From: Methylobacterium sp. UNC378MF
GTDB taxonomy: Bacteria > Pseudomonadota > Alphaproteobacteria > Rhizobiales > Beijerinckiaceae
DNA: 64,000 nt
Assembly: GCF_900103195.1 (NCBI RefSeq)
Contig: NZ_FMWU01000022.1
Coordinates: 1 to 64,000 of the forward strand
Direction: 5' to 3'
Shown here: piece by piece, positions 40,296 to 49,285 of the stretch
Layout of the letters: every line of letters begins with the position of its first letter
Position numbering within the stretch: the stretch's first letter is position 1
Notes under the pieces: generated by a model
Told to the model about the DNA's origin: nothing
Seen by the model: the letters and a program-made list of their open reading frames with translations, nothing else
Database searches by the model: none
Made by a program: the position numbers and the translations under genes

Positions 40296-41006
40296 TCAGT
40301 CCTCGACTGCACGACGCATCCGGTTGCGGCGGAGGCTGACATGCCGGCTGGTGCTGCTGCGGAGCAGTGCCCCGTCAGCCTCCAGTTGGGTGATGGTGCG
40401 CGACACGGTCTCGATGGTCAGCCCGAGATAGTCGGCGATATCGCGCCGGGTCATCGGCAGGGCGAAGGTGCCGGTGCCGCCGAGGCGCTCGTCCACCTCC
40501 ATCAGAAAGGACGCGACACGCTCCGTGGCCGACCGGCGCCCGAGCAGCAGCATATGGTCCTGGGCGTGGCGCAGGTTGTTTGTCGCCATGCTCCAGAGCT
40601 GGCAAGCGACCTCGGCGCGGTGGGTCGCGGCACGCTCGATCTGGCGCCGCTTGAAGATCAGCACCTTGGCGTCGGACAAGGCCTCCGCGGTGTGCCGATG
40701 GGTCTCGCCCTGCTCGAAGCCGAACAGGTCACCCGGCAGGTGGAAGCCGGTGATCTGCCGGCGGCCGTCGCTCAGGACCTTATGGGTGCGCACCGCGCCC
40801 TCGACGACCTTGTAGACGAACTCGGCGTCCTCGCCTTCGCCGTAGATCTCCTCCTCGCGGGCGTAGGCGAACGGAGTGCCAATGAGCTCCGGGCAGCTCG
40901 CGAAGAGACCGCTCCCGTGGATGCCACCGACCGGCGCATTGAAGCTCGCGGCCGCCTGCGAGGGCTGGGGCAGGGAGATCACGCTCGACATCGGTTTGCT
41001 CCTCAT
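40296..41006 (-). CDS. fixK: FixK-like Crp/Fnr-family transcription factor
   Basis: The 236-residue protein (start 41006, or 40991 at MSSVISL) has a cNMP-binding-like domain (GEGEDAEFVYKVVEGAVRTH, RRQITGFHLPGDLFGFEQGE). The dimer helix is NNLRHAQDHMLLLGRRSATE and the HTH is MTRRDIADYLGLTIETVSRT, matching rhizobial FixK. Only one cysteine precedes the domain, so it lacks the Fnr iron-sulfur ligand set. This implies control by FixJ rather than direct oxygen sensing. It is the best candidate to bind the nine boxes. Confidence 0.88.
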   Translation of the reverse strand: MRSKPMSSVISLPQPSQAAASFNAPVGGIHGSGLFASCPELIGTPFAYAREEEIYGEGEDAEFVYKVVEGAVRTHKVLSDGRRQITGFHLPGDLFGFEQGETHRHTAEALSDAKVLIFKRRQIERAATHRAEVACQLWSMATNNLRHAQDHMLLLGRRSATERVASFLMEVDERLGGTGTFALPMTRRDIADYLGLTIETVSRTITQLEADGALLRSSTSRHVSLRRNRMRRAVED

Positions 41007-41258
41007 CCGTGTTGGATGAGGGCCTGAATGCCTGGAGTACGGTCTCGCGGAAATTCCGGTCGGCTTCGTAAGCAGGCCTGCTTAAGGGCAACTACGTAGG
41101 CGCGGAGCACTGGGTCGAGCTCATGCACCGGCCATCCGTTCAGCCAAGAGTGGCCTGACCGGCTGGCATTGGACCGAGCGGATCGAGAGGATCGGCCAGG
41201 ACCGAAGGAGCCGGTCAGATCGACTGAGCTCCGAGCACCTCGTCTCGGCCGCCTTGAT

Positions 41259-42773
41259 CTACGGGAGCATCGATCCCGTCTCGACGAACCGCTGGTGCCA
41301 GGAGAGTGCCTCGCCGAGCAGCGTCGGCGCATGCCCGCCGTAGGAGCCGCGCTGAGCCCGATTGCGGTAATCTTGCAGGGCGGCCCGATAGTCAGGATGC
41401 GCGCAATTCTCGACGATGACCTTCGCGCGCTCGGTCGGTGCGAGTCCTCTGAGATCCGCCAAGCCCTGTTCGGTCACGAGCACCTGCACGTCCTGGGCAA
41501 TGTGATCGACATGCGACGCCTGTGGGACGATGGCCGAGATCCGGCCGCCTTTCGCGGTCGAGGGCGTCATGAAAATCGACAGGTAGGCGTTTCGCGCAAA
41601 ATCGCCTGAGCCGCCGATGCCGTTCTGGATGCGCGACCCCATGACGTGCGTCGAATTTACGTTTCCATAGATATCCGCCTCAATCAGCCCGTTCATCGCG
41701 ATGCAGCCGAGACGTCGAACCAGCTCGGGATGATTGCTGATCTCCTGAGGGCGCAGGATCATGCGGTCACGAAATTGCGCCATGTCGGCGTTGAGCCGCG
41801 CCGCAGCCTCTGGACTGAGTGAGAAGGCCGTGGCTGACGCCATCCTGAGTTTGCCGGCCGCCAGGAGGTCGAGCATGCCGTCCTGGATGACCTCGGTGTA
41901 GGCCGTCATGTCCTCGAACGGCTCATGAAGCAGACCGGACAGAACAGCGTTCGCGACATTGCCTACACCCGACTGGATCGGGAGCAGCGAGGGCGGTAAG
42001 CGGCCACGGGCGACTTCATGGCGCAGAAATTCCATGAGATGCCCGGCGATCCCACGCGCAGCCGCGTCCGGAGGGGTGAAGGCAAGATTTCGGTCGGGCG
42101 CCTCCGTCTCGACGATGGCGACGATCTTGTCGGGATCGCAGCGGAAGGTCGGCTCGCCGATGCGATCGTCAGGACGGACGAGAGGGATCGGCAGCCGATG
42201 GGGCGGGAGCGCGGTGCCGTAGTATATGTCGTGCATGCCCTCCAGGGCGGCACTCTGCCAGCGGTTCACCTCCAGGATCACCTGACGCGCTCGATCGAGC
42301 CAGGTCTTGTTGTTGCCCACCGAGGAAGACGGAACCAGCGATCCGTCCGGCCGAATGCCCGAGATCTCGACCACGGCCGTATCGAGCGGCCCGAGAAATC
42401 CTTGCCAAGCCATGGGAGCGACTTGGCTCAAATGCATGTCGACATAGGCCATCTCGCCGCGGTTGATCTTCTCGCGGGCGACCGGATCGGAGTTGTAAGG
42501 CAGGCGGAACTCGATTCCGTCGGCGCGTGCGAGTGCACCGTCGAGTTCCGGCCCCGTCGAGGCGCCAGTCCAGACCCGAACGCGGAACGGCTCGCCAGCA
42601 TGATGCGCAGCCTCGATGCGCCGCGCGAGGGCAAGCGGGACCGCCTTCGGGTATCCGGACCCCGTGAACCCGCTCATGCCAATGGTACTTCCGGGCGCGA
42701 TCAGGCTGGCGGCGTGCTCTGCGGTCGTTCGCTTGGCACGGAGCGCTGTGTGTCCGATCCGATCGTCTGCCAT
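41259..42773 (-). CDS. acetyl-CoA hydrolase / succinyl-CoA:acetate CoA-transferase family
   Basis: The 504-residue protein has the family I CoA-transferase pattern: PGSTIGMSGFTGSGYPKAVP, SSSVGNNKTWLDRARQVILE, SGVGNVANAVLSGL, a catalytic-glutamate region and the GIGGSGDFARNAYLSIFMTP loop. It moves CoA between succinate, acetate or related acids, consistent with acetate or propionate handling. It is full length. It is transcribed in the same direction as the TetR gene upstream of it. Confidence 0.88.
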   Translation of the reverse strand: MADDRIGHTALRAKRTTAEHAASLIAPGSTIGMSGFTGSGYPKAVPLALARRIEAAHHAGEPFRVRVWTGASTGPELDGALARADGIEFRLPYNSDPVAREKINRGEMAYVDMHLSQVAPMAWQGFLGPLDTAVVEISGIRPDGSLVPSSSVGNNKTWLDRARQVILEVNRWQSAALEGMHDIYYGTALPPHRLPIPLVRPDDRIGEPTFRCDPDKIVAIVETEAPDRNLAFTPPDAAARGIAGHLMEFLRHEVARGRLPPSLLPIQSGVGNVANAVLSGLLHEPFEDMTAYTEVIQDGMLDLLAAGKLRMASATAFSLSPEAAARLNADMAQFRDRMILRPQEISNHPELVRRLGCIAMNGLIEADIYGNVNSTHVMGSRIQNGIGGSGDFARNAYLSIFMTPSTAKGGRISAIVPQASHVDHIAQDVQVLVTEQGLADLRGLAPTERAKVIVENCAHPDYRAALQDYRNRAQRGSYGGHAPTLLGEALSWHQRFVETGSMLP

Positions 42774-42993
42774 GATCTCGTCTCCGAAGATGCAGATGCG
42801 ACGCTATCCAGGCCGCATCACAATAGAAGTCCCGCTTGCAGCGCCCGATCGACCGCGATGTCACCTGCCTGAGCGCGGGCTATAGGCGAGCAGATCTGGA
42901 TAGAACCGGCTGGGCGGGTCCTGGCGATCGCTCTCCGTGCGAACAGATTTTCCGCAGGCGGCGCTCCTGGTCGCTTCGCGATGAGGCACAGCG

Positions 42994-43662
42994 TTATCCC
43001 AGCAGGTAGGTGGATAGCAGACGCTTCGATTCATCGAGGATTGCCTCGCGATACTGTGGGTCCTGTTGTTCGAGGGCAAAGACGATCAACCGATCTGCGG
43101 CTTCTGCCGCAATGCGGAGCCGAAGGTCGAGGTCCGGAGTCACCTTGTAGCCGAGCCCCTCGACCATGAGGCGGCGGATCAGTGCTGTCGCGCCGAGGGC
43201 AGGCCGTCCCTTCATCGGCAGCGTCTCACGATCGAGCATCTGCCCGCCATAGACAATGGTGCGAAGCTCCGGATGAGCGGCAAAGAAGGAAGCGGCAGCA
43301 TTAACGAGGCGCGCAATCAAGGCAGGGCCGTTTGCCGCAAGAAGTCCGGGCTCGATCTCCTGCCGAAGCTCCGCCTCGAACGCCTCGAAGCGTTCTGCGG
43401 CCATAGCAAGGAACAGCGTCTCCTTGTCGGGAAAGAAGCGGTAGAGGGCACCAACCGATACGCCGGCCTCCCGGGCGATCTGCGCAGTTGTAAGCCTGTA
43501 GGGGGAGATGCCACGCCCAAGTAGACGGGCTGCGGCGGCGTTGATTTTGCCAACAGTTGCGGCGCTTCGCTCCTGAACCGGGCTGCGCGCCGCCGGATGA
43601 GGCGCGATCCCAGTCTGCGGGACAGGCAGAGCGGATCCGAGCTTAGGATCTTTCGGCGCCAT
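42994..43662 (-). CDS. TetR/AcrR-family regulator
   Basis: The 222-residue protein has an HTH at residues about 50-75 (LTTAQIAREAGVSVGALYRF, FPDKETLFLAMAAE) after a 35-residue Pro/Ala-rich leader. The C-terminal ligand domain is full size. A 9-bp inverted repeat at 43705-43730 upstream of its start is a candidate self-operator. It may also control the CoA-transferase gene downstream, 220 bp from its stop. Confidence 0.85.
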   Translation of the reverse strand: MAPKDPKLGSALPVPQTGIAPHPAARSPVQERSAATVGKINAAAARLLGRGISPYRLTTAQIAREAGVSVGALYRFFPDKETLFLAMAAERFEAFEAELRQEIEPGLLAANGPALIARLVNAAASFFAAHPELRTIVYGGQMLDRETLPMKGRPALGATALIRRLMVEGLGYKVTPDLDLRLRIAAEAADRLIVFALEQQDPQYREAILDESKRLLSTYLLG

Positions 43663-43991
43663 GACAGCTCAGCTCGCCGGGCATGCGTAGCAGCGGCTCA
43701 CACCAAAACGCGACGCGGAGTTCGCGTTTTCTGAGGATCGATTGCCGCGACCAGGAGGCCGGACCTCTCGCCAGATGTCGCTATCTGCTTGTTTTCGCAT
43801 GAGCACACCCTTCCATTCCAGAGCCTGACGCACAAGGGACAGAGCGGCCGACAATCATGCAATGCACGCATATCTGCCGCATAATGTTTCCACGGCATGA
43901 TCCTGAAGCGTCCATTATGCATAGCTTCACGCCGCTTTCGGGCGACGTGCATAGCCTCCCATCGACGCAAGACCTCAAAAGGACAGGCCTC
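43663..43991. other. 329-bp divergent gap
   Basis: It contains the inverted repeat 43705-43730. Short open frames are not protein-like. It lies between a TetR gene and a small exported-protein gene. Confidence 0.4.
43705..43730. promoter_or_regulatory. inverted repeat, candidate TetR operator
   Basis: AAAACGCGA (43705-43713) is the exact complement of TCGCGTTTT (43722-43730) with an 8-bp spacer. It lies 43 bp upstream of the TetR start at 43662. Confidence 0.5.
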
Positions 43992-44270
43992 ATGACCCCC
44001 CGCCTCGCTGCCGCTGCAAGCCTGCTGGCTCTGAGCCTCGCCGCTTCGGCTTCGCCCGCCTCTGCTCAGGACACTCGCGCGATCAACGTTTGGGGCGCCC
44101 ACATCGAGGTGCCCACTTCACGTCCGGGTGGCGTGTTCGGCGGCCTGAGCCCAGACGGCGCCGCACCATCCGATCAGAACTCTGCAGGACTCAACGCCGG
44201 CCGCGCGACCTACACTTCCGGCTTCCGCGCAGGCCAGGCGGCTGCGCGGACACGCGCACCGGCTCAGTGA
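43992..44270 (+). CDS. small exported protein (92 aa)
   Basis: ATG 43992 follows an AAAAGGACAGG ribosome-binding site. The signal peptide MTPRLAAAASLLALSLAASA ends at ASAQ; the mature part reads TRAINVWGAHIEVPTSRPGG, with an Ala/Arg-rich end. No family is recognised. Confidence 0.6.
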   Translation: MTPRLAAAASLLALSLAASASPASAQDTRAINVWGAHIEVPTSRPGGVFGGLSPDGAAPSDQNSAGLNAGRATYTSGFRAGQAAARTRAPAQ

Positions 44271-44507
44271 ATCCCGGCGCGTTTCGAACTGAATGCAGCG
44301 GGGCATCGATCCCGCTGCCGCGAACCTGGTGATCCTTTCAGACTGACGTCCCCCTGACGTCCTCCCATCGCTTTGATCCGCCCTGGCGGTCGCCCAGCAG
44401 GCCGCCGGATGAGATCCGGACGCTCACTTTCGGCCGGACCGAGATCCGGGGAACCCTCAGTCGGGCGGCGGCACTTCAGCAGCTCGGTTTTTTTATCGCA
44501 GCCCCAC

Positions 44508-44522
44508 TAGACGACCGGTCTA
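44508..44522. promoter_or_regulatory. TetR/NemR-type operator upstream of the TetR gene
   Basis: TAGACGACCGGTCTA has inverted arms TAGAC/GTCTA and resembles the NemR-type TAGACC-GGTCTA operators. It lies 21 bp before ATG 44543. Confidence 0.72.
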
Positions 44523-44542
44523 ATCGATCCTATGTCAGCGTC

Positions 44543-45136
44543 ATGGCACACGTGAACGGCAACGCCGACACTCGGCAAAGCATCCTCAACACCGCCCACC
44601 GCATCGTGGGCGCGAAGGGATTCTCCGGAGTCGGCCTCAACGAGATCCTGGCCGCGGCCGATGTGCCGAAGGGATCGTTCTACCACTACTTCGGTTCGAA
44701 GGAGGCTTTCGGCGAGGCTCTCCTGGCTGACTATTTCGAAGAATACCTGGCCGACATCGATGCCACCCTCGCCGAGTCCGGCCTCAGCCATGCCGAGCGC
44801 CTGATGAATTACTGGCGCAAGTGGCAGGCGACACAGGGCAGCCTTGACTACCAGCGCAAGTGCCTCGCGGTGAAGCTCGCGGCAGAAGTCTCGGACCTCT
44901 CCGAGCCCATGCGGTTGGCTCTCAAACGCGGTACGGCCGGGATTATCGACCGTGTGACCGGCGCCATCGAGGCGGGGGTTGCCGAGGGGTCGCTGAGGGT
45001 CGACGGCGAGCCGCGTGCGGCGGCTGTGACGCTCTACCACCTGTGGCTCGGCGCGAGCCTCATGGCGAAGATCGAGCGCACCAACGCGCCGTTCGACGCC
45101 GCGATGAAGGCGACGCAACGCATCCTGAACCCGTAA
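44543..45136 (+). CDS. TetR/AcrR-family regulator (NemR/AcuR-like)
   Basis: The 197-residue protein has an HTH typical of the family (GFSGVGLNEILAAADVPKGS, FYHYFGSKEAFGEALLADYF). The C-terminal domain includes YQRKCLAVKLAAEVSDLSEP with a cysteine at the position where NemR-like sensors carry reactive thiols. Two near-identical operators flank it, at 44508 and 45191. The target operon encodes a DJ-1/PfpI protein, as in electrophile-sensing nem systems. Confidence 0.86.
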   Translation: MAHVNGNADTRQSILNTAHRIVGAKGFSGVGLNEILAAADVPKGSFYHYFGSKEAFGEALLADYFEEYLADIDATLAESGLSHAERLMNYWRKWQATQGSLDYQRKCLAVKLAAEVSDLSEPMRLALKRGTAGIIDRVTGAIEAGVAEGSLRVDGEPRAAAVTLYHLWLGASLMAKIERTNAPFDAAMKATQRILNP

Positions 45137-45190
45137 CCGGCCCGACCGAGCGAGCCAACCGTGACGCTCGGCCTGCGCGTGCCCGAAACA

Positions 45191-45205
45191 TAGACGACCA
45201 GTCTA
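45191..45205. promoter_or_regulatory. second copy of the TetR/NemR-type operator
   Basis: TAGACGACCAGTCTA differs at one base from the site at 44508. It lies 26 bp before ATG 45232. Confidence 0.72.
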
Positions 45206-45231
45206 CTAAAAACTGATGCGAGGAGAGATCC

Positions 45232-45477
45232 ATGAACCTACGAACCGCACATCCCGTCGCCCCCTATCTTCTGCTCGCAGAACTCGGGGCCGCACTGTTC
45301 GGCGGCTCCGCCGCATCGGCCGAGGAGCGCATCACCCTAGAGATCATCGGCGCCGTTCGCATGGTCGACCCCGAGGCGGTCCGCCATGCGGACGCGGCGC
45401 CCAGGAGAACTGAGGCCCGGCACGCGCGCGAGGCGGCCGCCGAGCGTTCCATCGACGGGGCGGCCCGCAACAACTGA
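45232..45477 (+). CDS. small exported hypothetical protein (81 aa)
   Basis: ATG 45232 follows AGGAGAGATCC, a good ribosome-binding site. A leader (HPVAPYLLLAELGAALFGGS with ASA cleavage) precedes a charged, Ala/Arg-rich mature part. It is the first gene behind the second operator, so it is likely co-regulated with the DJ-1 gene. There is no family match. Confidence 0.55.
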   Translation: MNLRTAHPVAPYLLLAELGAALFGGSAASAEERITLEIIGAVRMVDPEAVRHADAAPRRTEARHAREAAAERSIDGAARNN

Positions 45478-45563
45478 CCCGCCCAGGAGCGGAAGCTCGG
45501 CCCGGTCGAACCGGTGTCCCGAGCATACGGACGACAGACTCACACCAACCGTGGAGAACGACG

Positions 45564-46247
45564 ATGAAGATCCTGATGGTGCTGACCTCCCACGACAAGC
45601 TCGGCGACACCGGTCGTAGGACCGGCTTCTGGCTGGAGGAGCTCGCCGCCCCTTACTACGTGTTCAAGGACGGGGGCGCCGAAGTGGTCCTGGCCTCGCC
45701 CAAGGGCGGCCGGCCGCCGCTCGATCCCAAGAGCAACGAGCCGGGCTTCCAGACCGACCTGACCCGACGCTTCGAGGCGGACAGCGAAGCAAACGCCGTC
45801 CTGTCGGACACGGTCCGCCTCGACGGGGTCACACACGAAGGCTTCGACGCGGTCTTCTATCCCGGCGGGCACGGTCCGCTATGGGACCTCGCCGAGGACC
45901 CCACCTCGGTGCGTCTCATCGAGACGACCCTGCGGGCCGGTAAGCCCGTCACCCTCGTCTGCCACGCCCCCGGCGTGCTGCGTCATGCCAAGTCGCCCAA
46001 CGGCAGGCCGCTCGTCGAGGGCAAGGCCGTCACCGGCTTCACAAATACCGAGGAGGAGGCGGTCGGCCTAACTGAGGTGGTTCCGTTCCTCGTCGAGGAT
46101 GAGCTCAAGCGGAACGGAGGCGCATTCTCCAAGGCCGGCGACTGGGAGCCGTACGTCGTCGGGGACGGGTTGCTGATCACCGGGCAGAACCCGGCCTCGT
46201 CCGGACCCGCGGCCGAGCGCCTTCTCGACCTGCTCGCGCGCGCCTGA
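45564..46247 (+). CDS. DJ-1/PfpI-family protein (glyoxalase III / class I amidotransferase-like)
   Basis: The 227-residue protein matches the HchA/YajL superfamily: LMVLTSHDKLGDTGRRTGFW, GFDAVFYPGGHGPLWDLAED and the nucleophile elbow VTLVCHAPGVLRHA with the catalytic cysteine. Members remove methylglyoxal or related electrophiles. The NemR-like regulator upstream supports a detoxification role. Confidence 0.88.
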   Translation: MKILMVLTSHDKLGDTGRRTGFWLEELAAPYYVFKDGGAEVVLASPKGGRPPLDPKSNEPGFQTDLTRRFEADSEANAVLSDTVRLDGVTHEGFDAVFYPGGHGPLWDLAEDPTSVRLIETTLRAGKPVTLVCHAPGVLRHAKSPNGRPLVEGKAVTGFTNTEEEAVGLTEVVPFLVEDELKRNGGAFSKAGDWEPYVVGDGLLITGQNPASSGPAAERLLDLLARA

Positions 46248-46320
46248 GGACCGGCGAGGCACGACACATCGAGACAGACCCGCGGTGCGCTCGGCGTAAC
46301 AGCCGGACGCGCTTCCCATG

Positions 46321-46884
46321 TCACGTCGGCAGGAGGCCCGAGGCGCGGTAGCTCTCGATCAGGTCGTCGAACTGCGAGACGTCCGAGCGACTCCGCGCGT
46401 AGAGTTGGGCGCCGGACACCGCCGCAAAAATGGCGCGCGCGCGCGCCTCGCTGCCCATGGGCTCCGCCGCCCCAGCCAAGACCAGCACTTTGGCGAGCCA
46501 GGCGACGTTGACGTCGGCGAAGCCCTGCGCCTCCCGCTGCACGGCCTCGGGCAGGTTGGCGTATTCCGCCGACATGAAGCTGCACAGGCAGAGCCTGTTC
46601 CCGTCCTCAAGCGACCTGCGGAAGGTGTTGGGGTAGAGCTGCAGGCAGCGGAGCGGGTCGCCGGTCTCGGCCAGAATCGCGTCGAGCTCGGCCGCCGTAT
46701 CCTCCCAGTAGCGCCGAGCTACCGCCGCGCCTAGATCCGCCTTGCTGGCAAAGTGGTGGTAGATGCTCGCGGCCTTGATGCCGACCTCCGCGGCGAGGTC
46801 GCGATAGCTCAGACCGCCATAGCCATGCGCCTGCACGGTTTTCCTGGCGGCGGCCAGGATCGTCTCCTTGGCGCTCGTACTCAC
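46321..46884 (-). CDS. TetR/AcrR-family regulator
   Basis: The 187-residue protein has the HTH YRDLAAEVGIKAASIYHHFA with SKADLGAAVARRYWED. A CLCSFM segment in the middle may be redox or ligand-sensitive. It is divergent from an amidase gene with a 16-bp perfect palindrome in between. Confidence 0.86.
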   Translation of the reverse strand: MSTSAKETILAAARKTVQAHGYGGLSYRDLAAEVGIKAASIYHHFASKADLGAAVARRYWEDTAAELDAILAETGDPLRCLQLYPNTFRRSLEDGNRLCLCSFMSAEYANLPEAVQREAQGFADVNVAWLAKVLVLAGAAEPMGSEARARAIFAAVSGAQLYARSRSDVSQFDDLIESYRASGLLPT

Positions 46885-46910
46885 CCTTACCTCCTGGCCG
46901 AAACAGAGAG

Positions 46911-46926
46911 ACTAACGATCGTTAGT
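46911..46926. promoter_or_regulatory. perfect 16-bp palindrome, candidate TetR operator
   Basis: ACTAACGATCGTTAGT is exactly self-complementary. It lies 27 bp before the TetR start at 46884 and 68 bp before the amidase start at 46994. A partial half-site (CTAACGAC) occurs near 46971. Confidence 0.75.
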
Positions 46927-46993
46927 TAGGGGTTGACGACGCGAAAATCCAGTCCTAGCTCGAGTCTGCCTAACGACAGATAGGGAAGCAGGC

Positions 46994-48400
46994 ATGACCC
47001 GGGACATCATCTTCTCCGACGCGACCAGACTGGCCGAGCTGATCCGGACGAAGGAGCTCTCGCCCGTCGAGGTCGTGCGGGCGCACCTCGACCGCATCGA
47101 AGCCGTCGACCCCAAGGTGAACGCCATCGTCACGATCGCGGAGGGCGCGATCGTCATCGCCAAGGAAGCCGAGGCGGCAGTCATGGCGGGCAAGGACCTC
47201 GGGCCGCTCCACGGCGTACCCTTCACCGTGAAGGACTCGATCGACACCGCCGGCGTGATGACCCAGCGCGGCTCACCCATCTTCAGGGGCCGCACGCCCG
47301 ACGGTGACGCGACCAGCGTCGCCCGCATGAAGAAGGCCGGCGGCATCCTGCTCGCGAAGACCAACCTTCCCGAATTCTCCTACTGGATCGAGAGCGACAA
47401 CCTGCTCTCCGGCCGCTCGAACAACCCGTGGAACCTCGACCGCACGCCCGGCGGCTCAAGCGGCGGCGAGTCGGCGGCCATCGCGGCGGGGATGTCGCCG
47501 CTCGGCCTGGGCACCGACCTCGCCATCTCGGTGCGCGGCCCGGCGGCCCAGACCGGCATCGTCTCGCTGAAGGCGACCCATGGGCGCGTCCCGATGACAG
47601 GCATCTGGCCGCGGGCGCCGCGTCGCTTCTGGCACGTCGGCCCGATGGCGCGCAGCATCCGCGACCTCGCGCTCGCCTTCTCGCAGCTTGCCGGCCCCGA
47701 CGGGCAGGACGCCTTCGCGACCAGCACCGTCCCGTTCGACGCTGGCGTCGGCGCTACGTCGGACCGCAAGCTACGCGTCGGCTGGATGGTCGGGCCGGGC
47801 TTCGGCCCCATCGACACCGAGGTCGCGGCGACCGTCCAGGCCGCGGCCGAAGCCCTCAAGGGCGAGGGCCACCACGTGGAGGCGGTGCGCATCCCGGCTC
47901 TGGAGCGCGACTTCGCCCTCGACGTGTTCAACAAGCTCCACGTCATGGAGATGAAGCCGGCGTTCCGCGAGGCGACGGTCGGGCACGAGGACCAGATGTA
48001 CAGGATGGCCAAGACGATGCTGTCGCTGCCGGACACGTCGATGGAGGACTACGTCGCGGCCCAGCAGGCGGCGGAGCGGCTCCGGGACGGCTATGCGGCC
48101 TATTTCCGGGACTACGACGTGCTCCTGACTCCCGTGCTACCGGTCCCGGCGCACAAGCACGGCATCAAGGAACTCGTCGTCAACGGCGAGACCATCGACC
48201 TGACGTACCTGCAGGGCGCGACTGTGCCTCTGAACGTGACGGGCCTGCCCGGGCTGTCGATGCGGTTCGGGACGAGTCGCGAGGGCCTGCCAATCAACGT
48301 GCAGTTGGTGGGAAGCTGGCAGGCGGAGACGACGCTCCTGCACGCCGCCTCGGTGCTGGAGGGCGTGAGCCCGGTCCGCGGCCTGCACCCGAGCCTCTGA
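46994..48400 (+). CDS. amidase-signature family hydrolase
   Basis: The 468-residue protein has the Ser-cisSer-Lys set: catalytic Lys in GVPFTVKDSIDTAG, Ser in the GGSSGGESAAIAAG loop and the nucleophile Ser in GTDLAISVRGPA. The usual GGS of the last motif is AIS, a small divergence. It hydrolyses an amide or nitrile-derived substrate; which one cannot be told. It is probably repressed by the divergent TetR protein. Confidence 0.87.
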   Translation: MTRDIIFSDATRLAELIRTKELSPVEVVRAHLDRIEAVDPKVNAIVTIAEGAIVIAKEAEAAVMAGKDLGPLHGVPFTVKDSIDTAGVMTQRGSPIFRGRTPDGDATSVARMKKAGGILLAKTNLPEFSYWIESDNLLSGRSNNPWNLDRTPGGSSGGESAAIAAGMSPLGLGTDLAISVRGPAAQTGIVSLKATHGRVPMTGIWPRAPRRFWHVGPMARSIRDLALAFSQLAGPDGQDAFATSTVPFDAGVGATSDRKLRVGWMVGPGFGPIDTEVAATVQAAAEALKGEGHHVEAVRIPALERDFALDVFNKLHVMEMKPAFREATVGHEDQMYRMAKTMLSLPDTSMEDYVAAQQAAERLRDGYAAYFRDYDVLLTPVLPVPAHKHGIKELVVNGETIDLTYLQGATVPLNVTGLPGLSMRFGTSREGLPINVQLVGSWQAETTLLHAASVLEGVSPVRGLHPSL

Positions 48401-48867
48401 CAGGAGGGAGCCCGCCGGGAAGCGCTCTGCGTTTCCCGGCCCTGAACTGACGTCGAATGGTTGAGATGGGTGTGTAGCGGCCAAACCCCTCTTCCCAGGA
48501 CCGGACAGGCTGAGAGCCACCCGACACGGTCGTTCTGAGGCGCCTGCCGATCGGCGGTTACTGGCCGAACGATGTGATCGCGCGGCTCGGCCCAGCTGTC
48601 GCCGCCACTCATCGGCTGCGCGGCATCAAGATTCGGCGGGAGTTCGATAACGACGTTCTCGAACTGGACGACGCGGACGTCGAGCCGCTGAGAGTCGCCC
48701 TTCAGGTCCGGAACGCCGGTGGTACGCGGATCGACGCGTCGCTCGCGAGCAATGATGCCTTTGAGCGGATATCGGCGGGCTCACCGTACTGGTTCTTGCG
48801 CGAGGGTTGCGGTCAGCGCGATGCGCGACGAAGCTGTCGCCCACCGCCTGTTGCGAAAGATGCCCGC
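48401..48867. other. 467-bp gap with one in-phase open stretch
   Basis: From about 48574 to 48867 an open frame is in phase with the DUF4287 gene (RGIKIRREFDNDVLELDDAD and VEPLRVALQVRNAGG). It reads better than random but has no recognised family. It could be a 5' extension or a remnant of another gene. Confidence 0.35.
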
Positions 48868-49080
48868 ATGCCGACCGAGGCCGCCAAAGGACCGGCGTCG
48901 TATTTTCCGTCTATCGAGAAGAAGTACGGGCGCCCGATCGGCGATTGGCAGCAGCTGGTCCGGGCACACCTCCCCGCAAAGCATATGGAATTGGTCTCCA
49001 TGCTGAAAGCCGAGCATGGAATGGGCCACGGCCACGCCAACGCGATCGTCGCTCACGTGCTGTCCGAGCCTAAGAGGTAA
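48868..49080 (+). CDS. DUF4287-domain small protein
   Basis: ATG 48868 opens MPTEAAKGPASYFPSIEKKY then GRPIGDWQQLVRAHLPAKHM and LKAEHGMGHGHANAIVAHVL. This is the DUF4287 pattern of a 65-70 residue helical domain found alone or fused in many bacteria. The function is unknown. The upstream in-frame extension is doubtful. Confidence 0.78.
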   Translation: MPTEAAKGPASYFPSIEKKYGRPIGDWQQLVRAHLPAKHMELVSMLKAEHGMGHGHANAIVAHVLSEPKR

Positions 49081-49087
49081 CCGACCT

Positions 49088-49105
49088 GCGCCGCAGATAC
49101 GGCGC
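49088..49105. terminator. short hairpin between convergent genes
   Basis: GCGCCG (49088-49093) pairs with CGGCGC (49100-49105) across a 6-nt loop, between the stops at 49080 and 49286. Confidence 0.4.
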
Positions 49106-49285
49106 GGCCGCTGTTGAGACGTCTAAGACGCTCTATGCGTGATCTCTTTCAGCCGAAGCTGGCCGAAAGCTGCTGGTCCGCTTCGGCGCAGGTCCAGCGG
49201 ACGAGCTCCTGGCGAACCATGCCGGGCGCTCGGATCGTTGTCGCGAGCGCCCGAGAGCGGACATAAGCTGCGCGAAGCTTTGTCC

